The notes below the pieces were generated by a model that saw only the letters and a program-made list of their open reading frames with translations, did not search any database and was not told the origin of the DNA. From the NCBI RefSeq assembly GCF_035594125.1, contig NC_087167.1:2542501-2606500 (forward strand): a stretch of DNA of 64,000 nt, written 5' to 3'. Within the stretch, counting starts at the first letter, position 1; each line of letters starts with the position of its first letter. Positions 49,647 through 61,495 of the stretch are shown piece after piece. The translations under genes were made by a program, and so were the position numbers. This DNA comes from Scylla paramamosain (lineage: Eukaryota > Arthropoda > Malacostraca > Decapoda > Portunidae).

Positions 49647-49820
49647 GGAACGTTTCAGTGCATTATCTCCATCACATTTAATAGATTGTGCTGGAAGTTA
49701 CTGGGGTTTTCAAGGCGGTGCTCATGATTGTAGTTATAGCTTGACGAGACTTCATCACCAAAAATGGAGAAACGTACATGAGAACCTGAGTAATCACCTC
49801 TGTGGCTTTTCAAAATAGAA
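49647..49820 (-). mobile_element. MITE-like element, family 1, copy 2 of a tandem pair
   Basis: Starts TGGAACGTTTCAGTGCATTA, with GGGGTTTTCAAGGCGG, TCATGATTGTAG, CATCACCAAAAATGGAGAAA and TGTGGCTTTTCAAAATAG. It lacks the final GTGAGGAAGCAAAGCG terminus. Confidence 0.78.
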
Positions 49821-50282
49821 AGAAAAATAAAAACAGACTGTCAGACAGACATAAATAGATAGATGATGATAGATAAATACTGTTGATAGATAGGTAGGTA
49901 GGTAAATAGCATGATAGCTTGATATATAACTAGAAATAAATTAAAGAAAATCGCAGTCACTGAAGAACTGCAATTTTTTTTATTCATTTATTTATTTATT
50001 TTTCTTAAATATTCCACCTCAACCTCTTGTTTCTACAGCGACGCTGCTTCCACTTGCAAAATCCGCCTCACCCACCGCGCAGTTCCTCTCCACCCATATT
50101 TACCTCCACTTAAGCCACCACTGCACACCCTCCTGCGGCAGGCGGCCCCTCTCCACCCACACTCCACTAACACTCATTTGCATCTTTCCGTTCACTCCTC
50201 TTTCCACCTCCTTGCAGCTTCCATATACAGCGGTGACACAGAACAAGAATTCTCCTCATCTTCCTCCTCCACTTTTTCCTCT

Positions 50283-51180
<898 letters not shown>

Positions 51181-51290
51181 GGGTTCTCACCATTTTTTTT
51201 TCATTACTGACGCAGAATTCTTGTTAAACTCTCACTAGAATCATGAAAACTTCCGCTACAACCTGCCAAAAAAAAGTCGAGATATGGATG
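51181..51290 (+). mobile_element. MITE-like element, family 1, 5'-truncated
   Basis: Retains GGGTTCTCACCAT, TTACTGACGCAGAATTCTTG, CTCTCACTAGAATCATGAAA, then CTACAACCTGCC and AAGTCGAGATA. The left terminus and first third are absent. Confidence 0.75.
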
Positions 51291-51419
51291 GCACCATGTC
51301 TTAATTTTACTAATCAACACTTATCTTACTTTCTGCATTTTCTACAAGGAACGTTTATCGATTACGATTCTTTCTTGTCTTGTCATCGTGGTTACTGATG
51401 CACTTTGAAAAAAAAAATA

Positions 51420-51526
51420 TGTGGAATGATAATAGAAAGTTAATGCATGTTGTACTTAAGCGCTAACGGAACTGCCACGTGTAGGCGTACTGGCTTCATG
51501 CACCTCTCCTGTGATGGTCTTATGTT
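51420..51526 (+). mobile_element. Non-LTR retrotransposon 3' tail
   Basis: AATGATAATAGAAAGTTAAT then GGAACTGCCACGTGTAGGCG, TGGCTTCATGCACCTCTCC and GGTCTTATGTTGA, in family order. Coding part unreadable. Confidence 0.72.
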
Positions 51527-51739
51527 GACTTAATTACCTGTATTGTTCAAACCTGCTTCCTCCTTCCGGCATACTTCCCTCACCTGTGTACACGAGAAGG
51601 TGCGCCGGAGGGAGGTGTTGTGCTTCCTGTGAGGCGGGGACAGGTGGGCGGGAGGTGAGGCAGCATTGAGACGAGGAAATGAGAAGCAGCGATGATGGAC
51701 ACCCAGGACATGAGTTGGTGCCGCTTATGAACCCACACG

Positions 51740-51791
<52 letters not shown>
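51740..51791. repeat. (CA)n microsatellite, 52 bp
   Basis: Perfect CA run. Confidence 0.99.
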
Positions 51792-51794
<3 letters not shown>

Positions 51795-52178
51795 TAGCTG
51801 ACTCTTACGGCACCGCAGACCTTTCATCTATCTCCTTTTCCTGAGTCTGCAAAAAAGAAAAGAAAGAAAAAAAAGCTTCAAGTCTCCGCGTGTCTCCTCA
51901 GAGCACTTTCCTCCCCGTCACTTTTGCTTGTCCCTGATCCCTCCAGTGACCGCCAGCAGTATCATACTTTCCCTCCAGCAGTGTGACTCAGCGGGCGTGC
52001 CAAGGCGGGTGCATGGGGTGACGAGGCTCGCCCGCGTTCCGCCCACTCATTCCTTGCCGCTCTCCTCTCTAATTTTCCTGCCATCCTTCCCTTCTTTCCA
52101 CATCTACATTCCATCCCCCCCCACTTAGCCTTCTGTCAGCCGCCCTCGCTAGGATTTTGTGGGGTTTGTTGAGGCGTG

Positions 52179-52180
<2 letters not shown>

Positions 52181-52267
<87 letters not shown>
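52181..52267. repeat. (GT)n microsatellite, 87 bp, one interruption
   Basis: GT run with a single A substitution near 52215. Confidence 0.99.
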
Positions 52268-52268
<1 letters not shown>

Positions 52269-53352
52269 CCTCGAGATTGTTTCGCGACACGTAGCGTTAT
52301 AATTTATGCCATGACTTGCGCCTGTCAAAATGATGGCAATTTTTTCTCCATAATGTTTTATGTTTCACAAATGTGGCAGTGTACAGTCATCACATCACCT
52401 TGCGACTCAGACAACGAGTCTAGACTGGCATTCGCTCTCCTGCTTGATTTCCATTATTCCTTCACTTCCTTCATGAACCACCGCGTCAGAGTATTGGGCT
52501 TAGCTATAATGGATAAGTTTTGCTTTGTTCAATACGAAAATTATGCTGCGGTCTGGATGTTGAAGTCAATGGAAGATTTGTTCTGCCTGGTAACGCCCGT
52601 GCTTGGTAATGCTCGTGTGTTCTGCTACTCAAGGTCGTGACGTGGTAGTTTTTATGAGAATTGCTGACAGTAGTATTGACTGTTGGAGGAAAGACTCGGT
52701 ACTGGCAAAAAAGAAGAGGTTGATGGCATTTCTCATTTTGGTGTGGAATTATGCTGTTCATGATATTCAGATGTGTGATGATGTGAGTAAGCTGAAACAA
52801 TGGTGAGAATGTTGTGCGCGCTTATACTGTTCTTGTTCATATTGTGCAACATTTTAATGAGTGTTCTTTCCTGTTCAGGTGAGTGTTGTGTGCACGGGTC
52901 GGCGAGCGCGGCTTGGCGGTGGGAGGTGAGTACTGAGACCTCATTCAGTTTCTCTTGTGGTAGGTCACTCTCTTATATGAGTTTCCGAGCTATAGAAACT
53001 GTAACTCTTCCTTCTCAACTTTTTTTTTCTAAGTGAGGAATCAAAAAACTTAAGCTATGATTACTCCTCCTCAACTTACCATGTTTATGTTTCTAACCTC
53101 TTGCCATAAAACCACAAGCGCAATATATGGAAGGCGGGAAAGTATTACGTTTTACTCCGTCAGAAGGGAACGGCTGAGTAATTCCGTTGACAGTGATCAG
53201 TGGTAGGGGACGGACTTTCCCTCCCTCCTATGGGTGGGAGGGTGCGGGGCTGAGCAGGAGAAAGTGCTTCATACCCCCAGCTTTCTCGTTGAATATTACC
53301 TGCTGGAGCGTACTGGTGAAACATACGGTAGGTGGTGACGTGGCGGATGGCG

Positions 53353-53356
<4 letters not shown>
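52268..53356. other. Anonymous DNA
   Basis: A 151-codon frame begins inside the (GT)n and continues for about 110 codons of unrecognised sequence to 52640. An opposing 98-codon minus frame overlaps it. No domain. Confidence 0.45.

Positions 53357-53384
<28 letters not shown>
53357..53384. repeat. (GT)n microsatellite, 28 bp
   Basis: Perfect GT run. Confidence 0.97.
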
Positions 53385-53386
<2 letters not shown>

Positions 53387-53830
53387 AGAGAACAGCGTGG
53401 CATTAGTGTGGGTTGTGTGGCTACTAGGATTGATTGACACGTTCCTGGCCTGAGGTATTTCATGAGCTACACACTTCTAACCTCAACCCACTTACCAATC
53501 ACCGTTAGTATCAAAGAGGCGCTTCATGATAGTTTTCAGTTCTTATTCCGTTGAGCATAACCGGAGAAATTTGATTCGTAATAGGATGATTAGTCAATTT
53601 TCAGGTGTAATTAGAGAGTGAAGCAACGGATCCTCGCCAAGGTCGTCTGTCTACTTGTCTCTCTGTCTGTAGTGCGTATGTAGTATGATTTACTGGCTGA
53701 TTCTGCTTTGAACGCCTCCAATCGTGCGGCAGCGAGGGGCTTTCTCCATCCTGTAGCGCTAACGGCGATGTAGTGAGAAAAAGTTATACAAAGAGCTCGC
53801 GGGGAAGGAGGGAGAGGGATTTATTGCTTT

Positions 53831-53838
<8 letters not shown>
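53385..53838. other. Anonymous DNA
   Basis: Unique-looking sequence with a short CTGTCTGT-type patch near 53650. No gene supported. Confidence 0.5.

Positions 53839-53891
<53 letters not shown>
53839..53891. repeat. (GT)n microsatellite, 53 bp
   Basis: Perfect GT run. Confidence 0.98.
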
Positions 53892-53900
<9 letters not shown>

Positions 53901-54215
53901 CGTTAACCGTTTAGCTATTAGTGACAGTTACGACATTTGCTCAATATTAAGAGTATCCCTACACATTCTTTAGCAGTGAAATAAAACCACAGCAACTTTA
54001 AAAAACTGAACTGCTCTACCAACTTCCTGAATTATTTGTGATGTTTCAAAACTATAAAACCTGCACCATCTCATTTTATTAAGCTTGAGGAGAGCCTATA
54101 GCCGCCAGAGGGTTAATTAAGGACCTGGATGTGAGGGAGTCTCGCGTGTGAGGCTCCTGGGTGCGTGACACATCGAAGATCAGGAAAAAAAATAGATGAA
54201 GGATAAAGAGCGCGA

Positions 54216-54301
54216 GTTTGAATAAGGGGTGAGAGTGTGTGTGATAAAGGAAGGGTAATGGTTGAATAAGGGGTGAGTGTGTGGATAAAGGAACGATAAT
54301 G
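54216..54301. repeat. Two-copy minisatellite, 45/41-bp units
   Basis: GTTTGAATAAGGGGTGAGAG and GTTGAATAAGGGGTGAGTGT begin the two units. Both end GATAAAGGAA.G.TAATG. Confidence 0.88.
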
Positions 54302-54337
54302 GTAGCGTCCGTGTGGATGTGAATTGCAGAGTATTCA

Positions 54338-54366
54338 TTAACTCCTTCACTATGATAGTCCGCCAC
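54338..54366 (+). mobile_element. Possible solo terminus of MITE-like family 2
   Basis: TTAACTCCTTCACTATGATA then GTCCGCC resembles the left end of family 2 (TTAACCCTTTYACTGCTA then GTCGTCC). The body is not recognisable beyond it. Confidence 0.35.
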
Positions 54367-55123
54367 ACACTCAACATCCTTGCGTCACCACCTGGGAGAA
54401 TTGATGCGTTATTGCTACTTATTGAGGTAATGAAGCTGGATTAGAGTTAGCTATTAGAAGAGGGATTGACTATTTAATTCTAGTCATCACGTCTTGATAC
54501 TCATTACCCTAATTAATGTTATTCAGGGGAGCTTTTACATGCAAAATCCCACGATTATCAGATCATAAAGAATAGTCAAATAAAAATAATAAAAAAAAAA
54601 TATTAAGACCTTTTTGGCCGTATAGAGAAGACTAATATTCATTGATAGCGTTTTATCATTCCTATCTACTACTTCTATCGCACTTCTAACTTGCTGCTCA
54701 CTCCCCCACGCTGTCTGCCAACACATTCATTTCCTTCTCCCTCTCCTACTCGACGCTGAGCACACACGCCCTTCTCCGCTCTAATATCCACATCGCCCTT
54801 AGTGGTCCCCGGAGGAGGGTCATGCCGTGGCAGTAAATTCTGTCATACGTACTAGTTTCTTCCTTCCATGCCCCGAGAACCTTTACCATTCGACGTCACC
54901 GCCTCGTCCCATTTCTCGAAAGCTCACGTTAGTCAAGGTGAAGAGAGAAAATGCTAATCAAGAGTGTGAAGCAGCTGCGTGTAATTGGTTAATGGTGGGT
55001 AGCTGGCAGATGGAACATGAAGGGTGTGGCGGAGTTGCGTCACTGAGCTGTGGAGTCTCCGTGACGTCTTGAGAGTCAGGGATGGATACGGAGAATTAGT
55101 CTTTTATATCGTATTAAGAGTCG
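54367..55123. other. Anonymous DNA
   Basis: AT-rich, with an 81-codon plus frame over 54827-55072 that matches nothing I know. Confidence 0.5.
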
Positions 55124-55309
55124 TATTCTGAAACGCTTTGCTTCCTCACCACGACTATTTTCAAAAGCCACAGAGATAATTAGCCGGGTTCTCAAGACCG
55201 TCTTGTTAATCTGTCACTAAAAAAAGTAAAACCATCCTTGAAATTCCGTGTCACTTGCACTAAGGCCTATTAAAAGTAGTCGAAGTGCGGACAGAAGTGT
55301 TTCAGAATA
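55124..55309 (+). mobile_element. MITE-like element, family 1, best preserved copy
   Basis: 186 bp with clear terminal inverted repeats: left TATTCTGAAACGCTTT, right AAGTGTTTCAGAATA (its complement reads TATTCTGAAACACTT, 14 of 15 matching). Internal landmarks are CCTCACCACGACTATTTTCA, AAAGCCACAGAGATAATTAG, CCGGGTTCTCAAGA, ACCATCCTTGAAATTCC and AAAAGTAGTCGAAG. It has no coding capacity. The ends begin and finish with TA, which would fit a TA target as in mariner-like transposons, but the family's autonomous partner is not in this window. Confidence 0.85.
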
Positions 55310-55694
55310 TGTTCTTAAAATTGTGTGTTTGCCATATCACTAACCTCTGCCGGACAGTGAGGGAGAGGCCGATCCTGCGGTGAAGGGAGACTGGTGCTAG
55401 CGGTTCCTGGTCAGCTTCGTTGGACTGGATGGAGGGATACAGTTGAGTTACGGTCGACAAGTGGTGTAATTACAACAGATTTTGATGGATATTTGCCAGC
55501 CGGCGACAACATTATTGGGGAACGTGAAATTTAATCACTTCGGAACTTTCTTTTCGCTGCACAAGATTTTTTATTTATTTATTTATTTTTTTTATGAATT
55601 CATTTTTATTTCCTTAACGGATAATACAATACTTGAAGATTATGAACCACCACCATCATTACTTATGCTACTATTAACACCCTATAGCTAATAT
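55310..55694. other. Anonymous DNA
   Basis: AT-rich with TTTATTTATT near 55571. No supported gene. Confidence 0.5.
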
Positions 55695-55741
55695 ACTACT
55701 GCTACTACTACTACTACTACTACTAGTACTACTACCACCAC
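55695..55741. repeat. (TAC)n trinucleotide repeat
   Basis: TAC units with two substitutions, ending in ACC units. Confidence 0.94.
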
Positions 55742-56412
55742 CGTATGATTGCCTCATTGTGAGAACAAAAATATAGATTAGGGAGGTTTTCAGTCCCTTC
55801 ATTCTGTAATCTTAGTTAAGTTTTTAAGATGCACCTTGAACACGGTAGTAATACGAATATTCCTCCAAACCAAATGCAGAGTGCGCGATTAGGTTGTGCT
55901 CTCTACAAAACGGATAATAATACTATAGATAATGATAATATGATGGTAAAAAAATTAACGTAATGATAACAGTATGTGTAGTAATATATGAATGATAACA
56001 ACAGCATCTAAAGTTTAGCGGGAGATGGAAGAGAAGGACGCCTGGCATAGTGCATGAGGGTGCCGTGCCTCCCAGCAGCCATCACTGCGGCGCCACATGC
56101 ATGCGTGCTCCGCGTGCTGGAGGTCAGCGTGGGGCAGGTGAAGCAAGTAGAGTAATTACCGGATGGGGAAATCAGGTTGTGAGCATAGATGTACCTGTTG
56201 GCAGTCACGGGCAATCACGCCTTGAAAAAAACGTACGAAACAACAGTTGTGCGTTTCTTGCTCTCCCGCTGGAGTGTAACAGTGTAATGGAGGGGCGGTG
56301 AGTCAGAGAGGGCCAGCGGGTCGGGTGACGCCACAGCGGCCCTTCGCCTCCTCAGCAAAATATTGTGGTGTTCGTGTATACCATTCATGACTGTTATTCC
56401 CTTGATTGCCAT
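55742..56412. other. Anonymous DNA
   Basis: GC-richer at 56040-56340 with opposing short frames. No domain. Confidence 0.5.

Positions 56413-56441
<29 letters not shown>
56413..56441. repeat. (CA)n microsatellite, 29 bp
   Basis: Perfect CA run. Confidence 0.97.
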
Positions 56442-56443
<2 letters not shown>

Positions 56444-56990
56444 AGATGGTTACTCTCTTATTTTACGTTTTCATAATTGCCGACACCATTAAGAATTGTC
56501 ATGCTTCTTACTGTTCAACTTTTCTTTCTACGTCTTCCTCATCCTCCTCGTGCTACTCAGCGGGGCTCTTTGGTTCCTTGGCGGTTTGGTGACACATCCT
56601 GTGGAGAGTCATCCAGTGGCGAGGGGCGAGGGCGGTACAAGGAGGAGATGGCTAATGGGCCTTCTGCCAAAATGACGTGGTGAGGTGCTCGCTCCTCCCG
56701 CCTCCCTCGACCCACATAGTGTAACCTCAAGACCCGCCATCCCCCACCCTCCCCTCCTCCCCTCCCTTCCTCCACTAGCTCCTTTCCTTCCCTCCCTGAC
56801 TTTTCCATTCACTTCTTCCTTCCCTGCTCTTTCCTTCCCGCCTTTGTAGAGTCAATGTTGAGTTAACTGTATCGCCAGTGAGTAATGAAGCACAAAGAAT
56901 TCATTGGGATGCACATGATACCTCTTGAACTTTGTGTTGTTTAGTATTGCTCCGATAAAATTACAAGCGACAGTTATTAGTATTGTACTG

Positions 56991-56991
56991 A

Positions 56992-57058
<67 letters not shown>

Positions 57059-57085
57059 GCTGTTCTTGGTGGTGGTGGTGGTGGT
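56991..57085. repeat. Compound (TAC)n-(TGT)n-(GGT)n
   Basis: Three trinucleotide motifs in succession, with CTGTTCTT between the second and third. The Leu/Val homopolymer frame is an artefact. Confidence 0.96.
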
Positions 57086-57248
57086 ATCATCATCTTTATC
57101 ATCATTACTTTTTTTTTTATTTTACTTTATTACGTCAATTCGAGACGTCTTCTTTATTTTAGGGATTACTGTCCTTTGTTTTGTGTGTGTGTGTGTGCTC
57201 GCTCGCGTTCACATATCTACTTACCAACCTAAATACAAACATGCATGC

Positions 57249-57257
57249 ATACACACA

Positions 57258-57291
<34 letters not shown>

Positions 57292-57296
57292 CATAC
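57249..57296. repeat. (CATA)n tetranucleotide repeat
   Basis: Nearly perfect CATA units with one TATA variant. A short (GT)n lies at 57182-57198. Confidence 0.96.
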
Positions 57297-57508
57297 AGCA
57301 TTACATTCATCCTCATGTCATACCCACACGCCCATCCACTCATTTCCACACGCACGTACTTCCCCACCACAATCCACGAGGCGTCTCTCCGCACCTGGGG
57401 TTACAGGTGTTATCTGGCCGGCGTCCAAAATTATGCTTCATCACCTGGGACAGCTGGGGCTTTCCACCACCCTTGGCCTTGAGCCGCGAGTTATCCCAGC
57501 CTGAGTAG

Positions 57509-58385
57509 GTCGCTAGTGATACCATGTCAGAAAATAATCCTACCAATTTTTATCTTCATGATCTTGCTCTGCGGTGCTTCAGTCTCCCATAAACTCCCTT
57601 TGTTCTGAATCTTACTGGTTGACATTCATTCTTAGGTCATTGGTTGTTCCTCGTGATGCCATGTCCGAAAATATCACCTAACATTTTTTCTCCTTATGTA
57701 TGATCTTGCTCTTCGGTCTTTGTCTCGCTTGAACTCTCCAAGTTTTTAATTTTACTAGGTGACATTCATTCTCAGGTCATCGGTTGCTTCTCGTAATATC
57801 GTGGCCGAAAATATCATTCACAAGTTTTTCACCACATGATCGTGTTCTTCGATGCCTCAGTCTTACTTAAGTTTGATTACTTGACATTCATTCTCAGATC
57901 GCCGGTGGCTTCTCATATCATAACCGCAAATATCACCTATCGGTCCTTTTCCCTCATGATCTTGCTCTTTTTTGCCTCAGTCTGCCACGAACTCGCGATA
58001 TGTTTTATTACTTGACATTCATTCTCAGGACGCTGCTTACTTCTCATGATATGGCCAAAAATATCACCTGTTCTCCTCCTCATTATCTTCCTCTTTGGTG
58101 ATGTTTTGGCTCTTATTCTTAAACACTTTATTTCCTCATAAGGACTAATGTCAAAGGCCAAAGAGAAGATCAGTTGAGTTCTCATGGATGTTTTCCTTCA
58201 TTGGTGTTGCACAATTCTTGTTAAGTTGTCACTAGAATCATGAAATCAAAATTAAAAATCTCAGTAACTCTCAATACAGCCTGTTACCAATAATTGAGAT
58301 GACACACAGAAATATTTGAGAATGCAGTCTAATCTCTGACAAGCTACCAAAGCGTTAAATATTATTGGTCGACATTCACTTTTAG
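57509..58385. repeat. Satellite-like tandem array, ~5 units of 122-140 bp
   Basis: Units at 57509-57635, 57636-57775, 57776-57897, 57898-58028 and 58029-58385. Each opens with a TC..(C/T)GGT or similar TTCTCGT-type start, has GCC(A/G)AAAATATCACC near base 30, CATGATCTTGCTCTT in the middle, CCTCAGTCT after that, and closes with TTGACATTCATTCTCAG. The fifth unit is interrupted at 58112-58326 by a family-1 MITE-like element, after which CAGTCTAATCTCTG and GGTCGACATTCACTTTTAG complete the unit. No frame is conserved across units. Confidence 0.9.
58112..58326 (+). mobile_element. MITE-like element, family 1, nested in a satellite unit
   Basis: Starts TTATTCTTAAACACTTTATT with CCTCATAAGGACTA, AAGGCCAAAGAGAAGATCAG, TTGAGTTCTCATGGATGTTT, then CACTAGAATCATGAAATC, and ends GAAATATTTGAGAATG. 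Satellite sequence resumes on the right, so the insertion postdates the fifth satellite unit. Confidence 0.82.
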
Positions 58386-58697
58386 TAACTTGTATGTGAA
58401 CCAAAATCATTAAACAGAAGCGGTCATTGTTTTTGTTTTCTCGTTCAGATTAAATAATAAACCTTGACGTGTGTTACAAACTCTTAACTCCTCTGCTTAC
58501 GACACATAACAGCGTCCAGCACACCCGCGCCCTTGGAGTTACTTGACCGCTCAGGAGGGAAGGCGAGGACTTTGTTCCTGCCTTCGCTTGTTGGTTACTT
58601 CCGAGTCACGTTGAGGGAATATTTATGGTGTGTAATTAGAGGGGCGGTGTGGAGAGTCAGGCAGGCAGATTGGTTGTATGAACACACTGGCTGGGCA

Positions 58698-58698
<1 letters not shown>
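58327..58698. other. End of satellite array and anonymous DNA
   Basis: Satellite remnant to 58385, perhaps a very decayed sixth unit to about 58430 (GTGAACCAAAATCATT), then unique-looking sequence without a gene. Confidence 0.5.

Positions 58699-58736
<38 letters not shown>
58699..58736. repeat. (CA)n microsatellite, 38 bp
   Basis: Perfect CA run. Confidence 0.98.
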
Positions 58737-58739
<3 letters not shown>

Positions 58740-59786
58740 AGTTTCTAATACCCTAAAATCGATATTACAATCTTCTAAAAGAGTGTCATTATTGAACTTG
58801 AATTTTTCCCTTGCTTTTTTTATACCTTTGCCTCTTTCACGTGTAAAAAAAATATTTAAAGTTTCTTAATATCCTATCCTATATTGCTATCCCGTTCAGG
58901 TATCACGGATTGAAATTCTAATGCAATAAAACCATACAAGCAGACACACACTCACTGCTTGTATGTCCTCTACAAATGACAAGACCAGTAAGGATGATGG
59001 ATTAGGAGAGAAAGTCTAGATCGCGAAGGAACATGAGGGAAAGGAAAGGGCAGAAGGGCGTAGCGAGTGATGACGGCTGAACCTCGGAGAGAAATGAAGT
59101 GAAGGGAGATAGGATGGCACAGGTAGGAATTATAATGGGTTTCTATTAGTGAGGGAAGGTCATGGTGCTGGTGGTGTGGAAAGGCAGTAGAGCTGGAGGG
59201 CGTGGCTGCGTAGTGAGAGGAAAGGATGACAGCTGAAGGCCCAAGATTAATGTTTCTGGAGTAGCAATTAGTGATCACTGGATGGCATTCTCACTTCTTA
59301 CTCCTCTTCTTCCTTCGCTCACTCCTTCACGCACCGCTGCACTGATTATCCCCGTGTATATTAGATTCAGGAACATGCATACTTTTCCGGTCACCCTTGA
59401 GTTATTCTACTTAGATATGGGCTTCTCATCATCCTAATTGTGCACGGTCTCTCATCACGCGATAAGAGAAGGGTAAAATGAAGACTTCCATTATCCTCGA
59501 TCGTAGAAACTCACCTATAAGATATATCCACAGAACCTCAGCAGCGTAAGGGCAAGGTACAAATACATGTATATCGTCTATACAGGTTGTTACATATCGT
59601 CTGTGGAAGCGCTTTGATAATAGTCTCGTTGCTTTATGTCTAAAGAAGGTTGATTAACAGCAGCAGAAACTGTGCCTTTGTGTACACCAGTAAATGTCTT
59701 GAGAAGAAAAGACAACGCAGGACTCCTTGCTCCTCAGTTTTTCTCTCCTTCTCTCCTACTTCTGTTGTCCACTCGCTTCAGAGGAT
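58737..59786. other. Anonymous DNA
   Basis: No repeat-family match and no supported gene. A 102-codon minus frame over 58970-59278 has no domain. Confidence 0.5.
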
Positions 59787-59787
59787 G

Positions 59788-59853
<66 letters not shown>

Positions 59854-59867
59854 GTAATGACAACAGC

Positions 59868-59932
<65 letters not shown>

Positions 59933-59949
59933 CTACAACAACAACAGCA
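59787..59949. repeat. Compound (ATA)n-(CAA)n trinucleotide repeat
   Basis: About 67 bp of perfect ATA, a short AGTAATGA spacer, then about 89 bp of CAA with CAG and CTA variants. Confidence 0.98.
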
Positions 59950-60477
59950 AATAATAATCTTCGCCTAGGAGTAACAAAATCCTAAGATAAATACAATGAC
60001 CAAAGAACCAAAAACTGCCAAAAGCAACATGCTGTGAGAAAACAAAAGGCAGTAAAGACTAACTATCGAAATAAAAGCGCGTATGTACTACAATAATAGA
60101 GACTTCCAAAGAATTATTGTTTGGTGAAATTGTAACTTTCTTTGCTTGTAACACGAAATGTCAATTGTCCAGCTGGTTCTTCCCACGCATAAGAAGCCTG
60201 TTGTTCTCACCGGCTCCTTACAGCGAGGCTTGTGTCAAGGTGGTGCATGGTACCCAATGTACATTGATAATTTGCATAATAAGCATCCTGACTTGAGAAG
60301 CCATGCAATTAGGGTAAATCAGAATTTGATAGTATGGTGTAAACTCTTGTAAATATCACTGGCTGAAGTCCAAAACTTATTATGAAAGGTTGTAAGGCAG
60401 GTTGAGAATTCGAGTAAGGTACAGAGAGCTTGTCATACTTTCTTCTTCAGCCTTAAGCTTGTGCGTCATATGGACTT

Positions 60478-60535
60478 AGCAACATTACGAGAAGCTGCAA
60501 GAAACCAATAGATCTACATGTAGCTGCCACTGTGT
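60478..60535 (-). mobile_element. Inverted non-LTR tail remnant
   Basis: GAGAAGCTGCAAGAAACCAA then TAGATCTACATGTAGCTGCC and ACTGTG is the reverse complement of the family tail (CAGGGACTGCCACGTGTAGG then CTTCTTGCAGC). It lies about 5 bp upstream of a direct copy. Confidence 0.65.
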
Positions 60536-60540
60536 TGTCA

Positions 60541-60700
60541 ATGCCGAGTCAGCAGCGAGCTCTGAAAGAAGATTAGACAAACTTACTGATGTAAATGATA
60601 ACTGGAAATGGGTAAGTAGGTTTTATACAAAGTCAGCCACGTGTAGACCTGACGGCTTCTTTCAGCTTCCTTTTTTCTTTTTTTCCATGTTGTTATTTTA
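60541..60700 (+). pseudogene. Reverse-transcriptase C-terminal fragment plus 3' tail
   Basis: The plus frame reads SERRLDKLTDVNDNWKWVSR at 60561-60620, the RLDK signature with the following acidic/Trp segment seen in other copies. The tail follows: CAGCCACGTGTAGACCTGAC, then GGCTTCTTTCAGCTTCC, then CATGTTGTTATTTTATG. 5'-truncated and inactive. Confidence 0.72.
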
Positions 60701-61419
60701 TGTATATCCATCTTTTAGTCTTATCCGTAATGTTGTCTAATCTCTCAAAGTTCCATACTGACAGTACGCTAACAATGTATTAATTAAGTCTTTTCCTGTC
60801 ATTCACTCAACAACGAAAACTTTTATGACTAAATCCACGATGCCTTGGAAGTTTTTTCTTTCTTCTCCCTCGGCGAAATGTTCATAATCAGGAGGAAAAA
60901 ATTTAACCAAACACCATCTTCAGGACAGACAGGCTACAGACGTCCAGGGGCAGAGGCGGTGAGAGGTGGAGCGTGACGCGAGGGTCGGGCTGGGGTGACT
61001 TGGCCTCGGGCGGGTGGGGGTGTGCCAGACGAGGAGCAGGACGGCGGTGGGCTGTGGGGCGAGGTACTCACTCCCCTGACCGGTACTGGTCCGCTACTCC
61101 TGACCCTGTGACCTCTGACCTTCTGACCTTGACATATGTGACCTATAAAGCACGTAATGAAGTTGGGTCTTGTATTTACCGAGTACATTCTCTTTACGCG
61201 TGGATGAGAACGTGGTCTTTTCTCAGGAAGGTTTTGTGCCCGTTTGTCAGTGCATTCAGTACGTGCCTCGCACAGAATGGTGTTTAAAGGTTTTGCATGT
61301 AATACAGGCAGCTGGATCTCAGGATTTCAAAAAGCTGAGGTTGTGAGAAGTGCAGGAATTCACAGAAGATATTTGATCCTGCAGATTAATCCAGTAACGA
61401 ATTATATTACACTTCTCAG

Positions 61420-61421
<2 letters not shown>
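60701..61421. other. Anonymous DNA with a GC-rich patch
   Basis: GC-rich sequence at 60940-61080 is open on both strands (84 and 104 codons). TGACC repeats four times around 61097-61131. No domain. Confidence 0.5.

Positions 61422-61494
<73 letters not shown>
61422..61494. repeat. (GT)n microsatellite, 73 bp
   Basis: Perfect GT run. Confidence 0.99.

Positions 61495-61495
<1 letters not shown>

Noticed and set aside
52185..52640. 151-codon frame after a (GT)n
   Set aside because: Its start lies in the repeat, an opposing 98-codon frame overlaps it, and nothing in the unique part resembles a known protein.
60158..60352. Possible reverse-transcriptase motif (RGLCQGGAWYPMYIDNL)
   Set aside because: It superficially resembles the QG...P.....I.DL region of reverse transcriptases and lies 200 bp from a retrotransposon tail, but the following YADD-type motif is absent and the spacing to the C-terminus is far too short. 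A profile search would be decisive.
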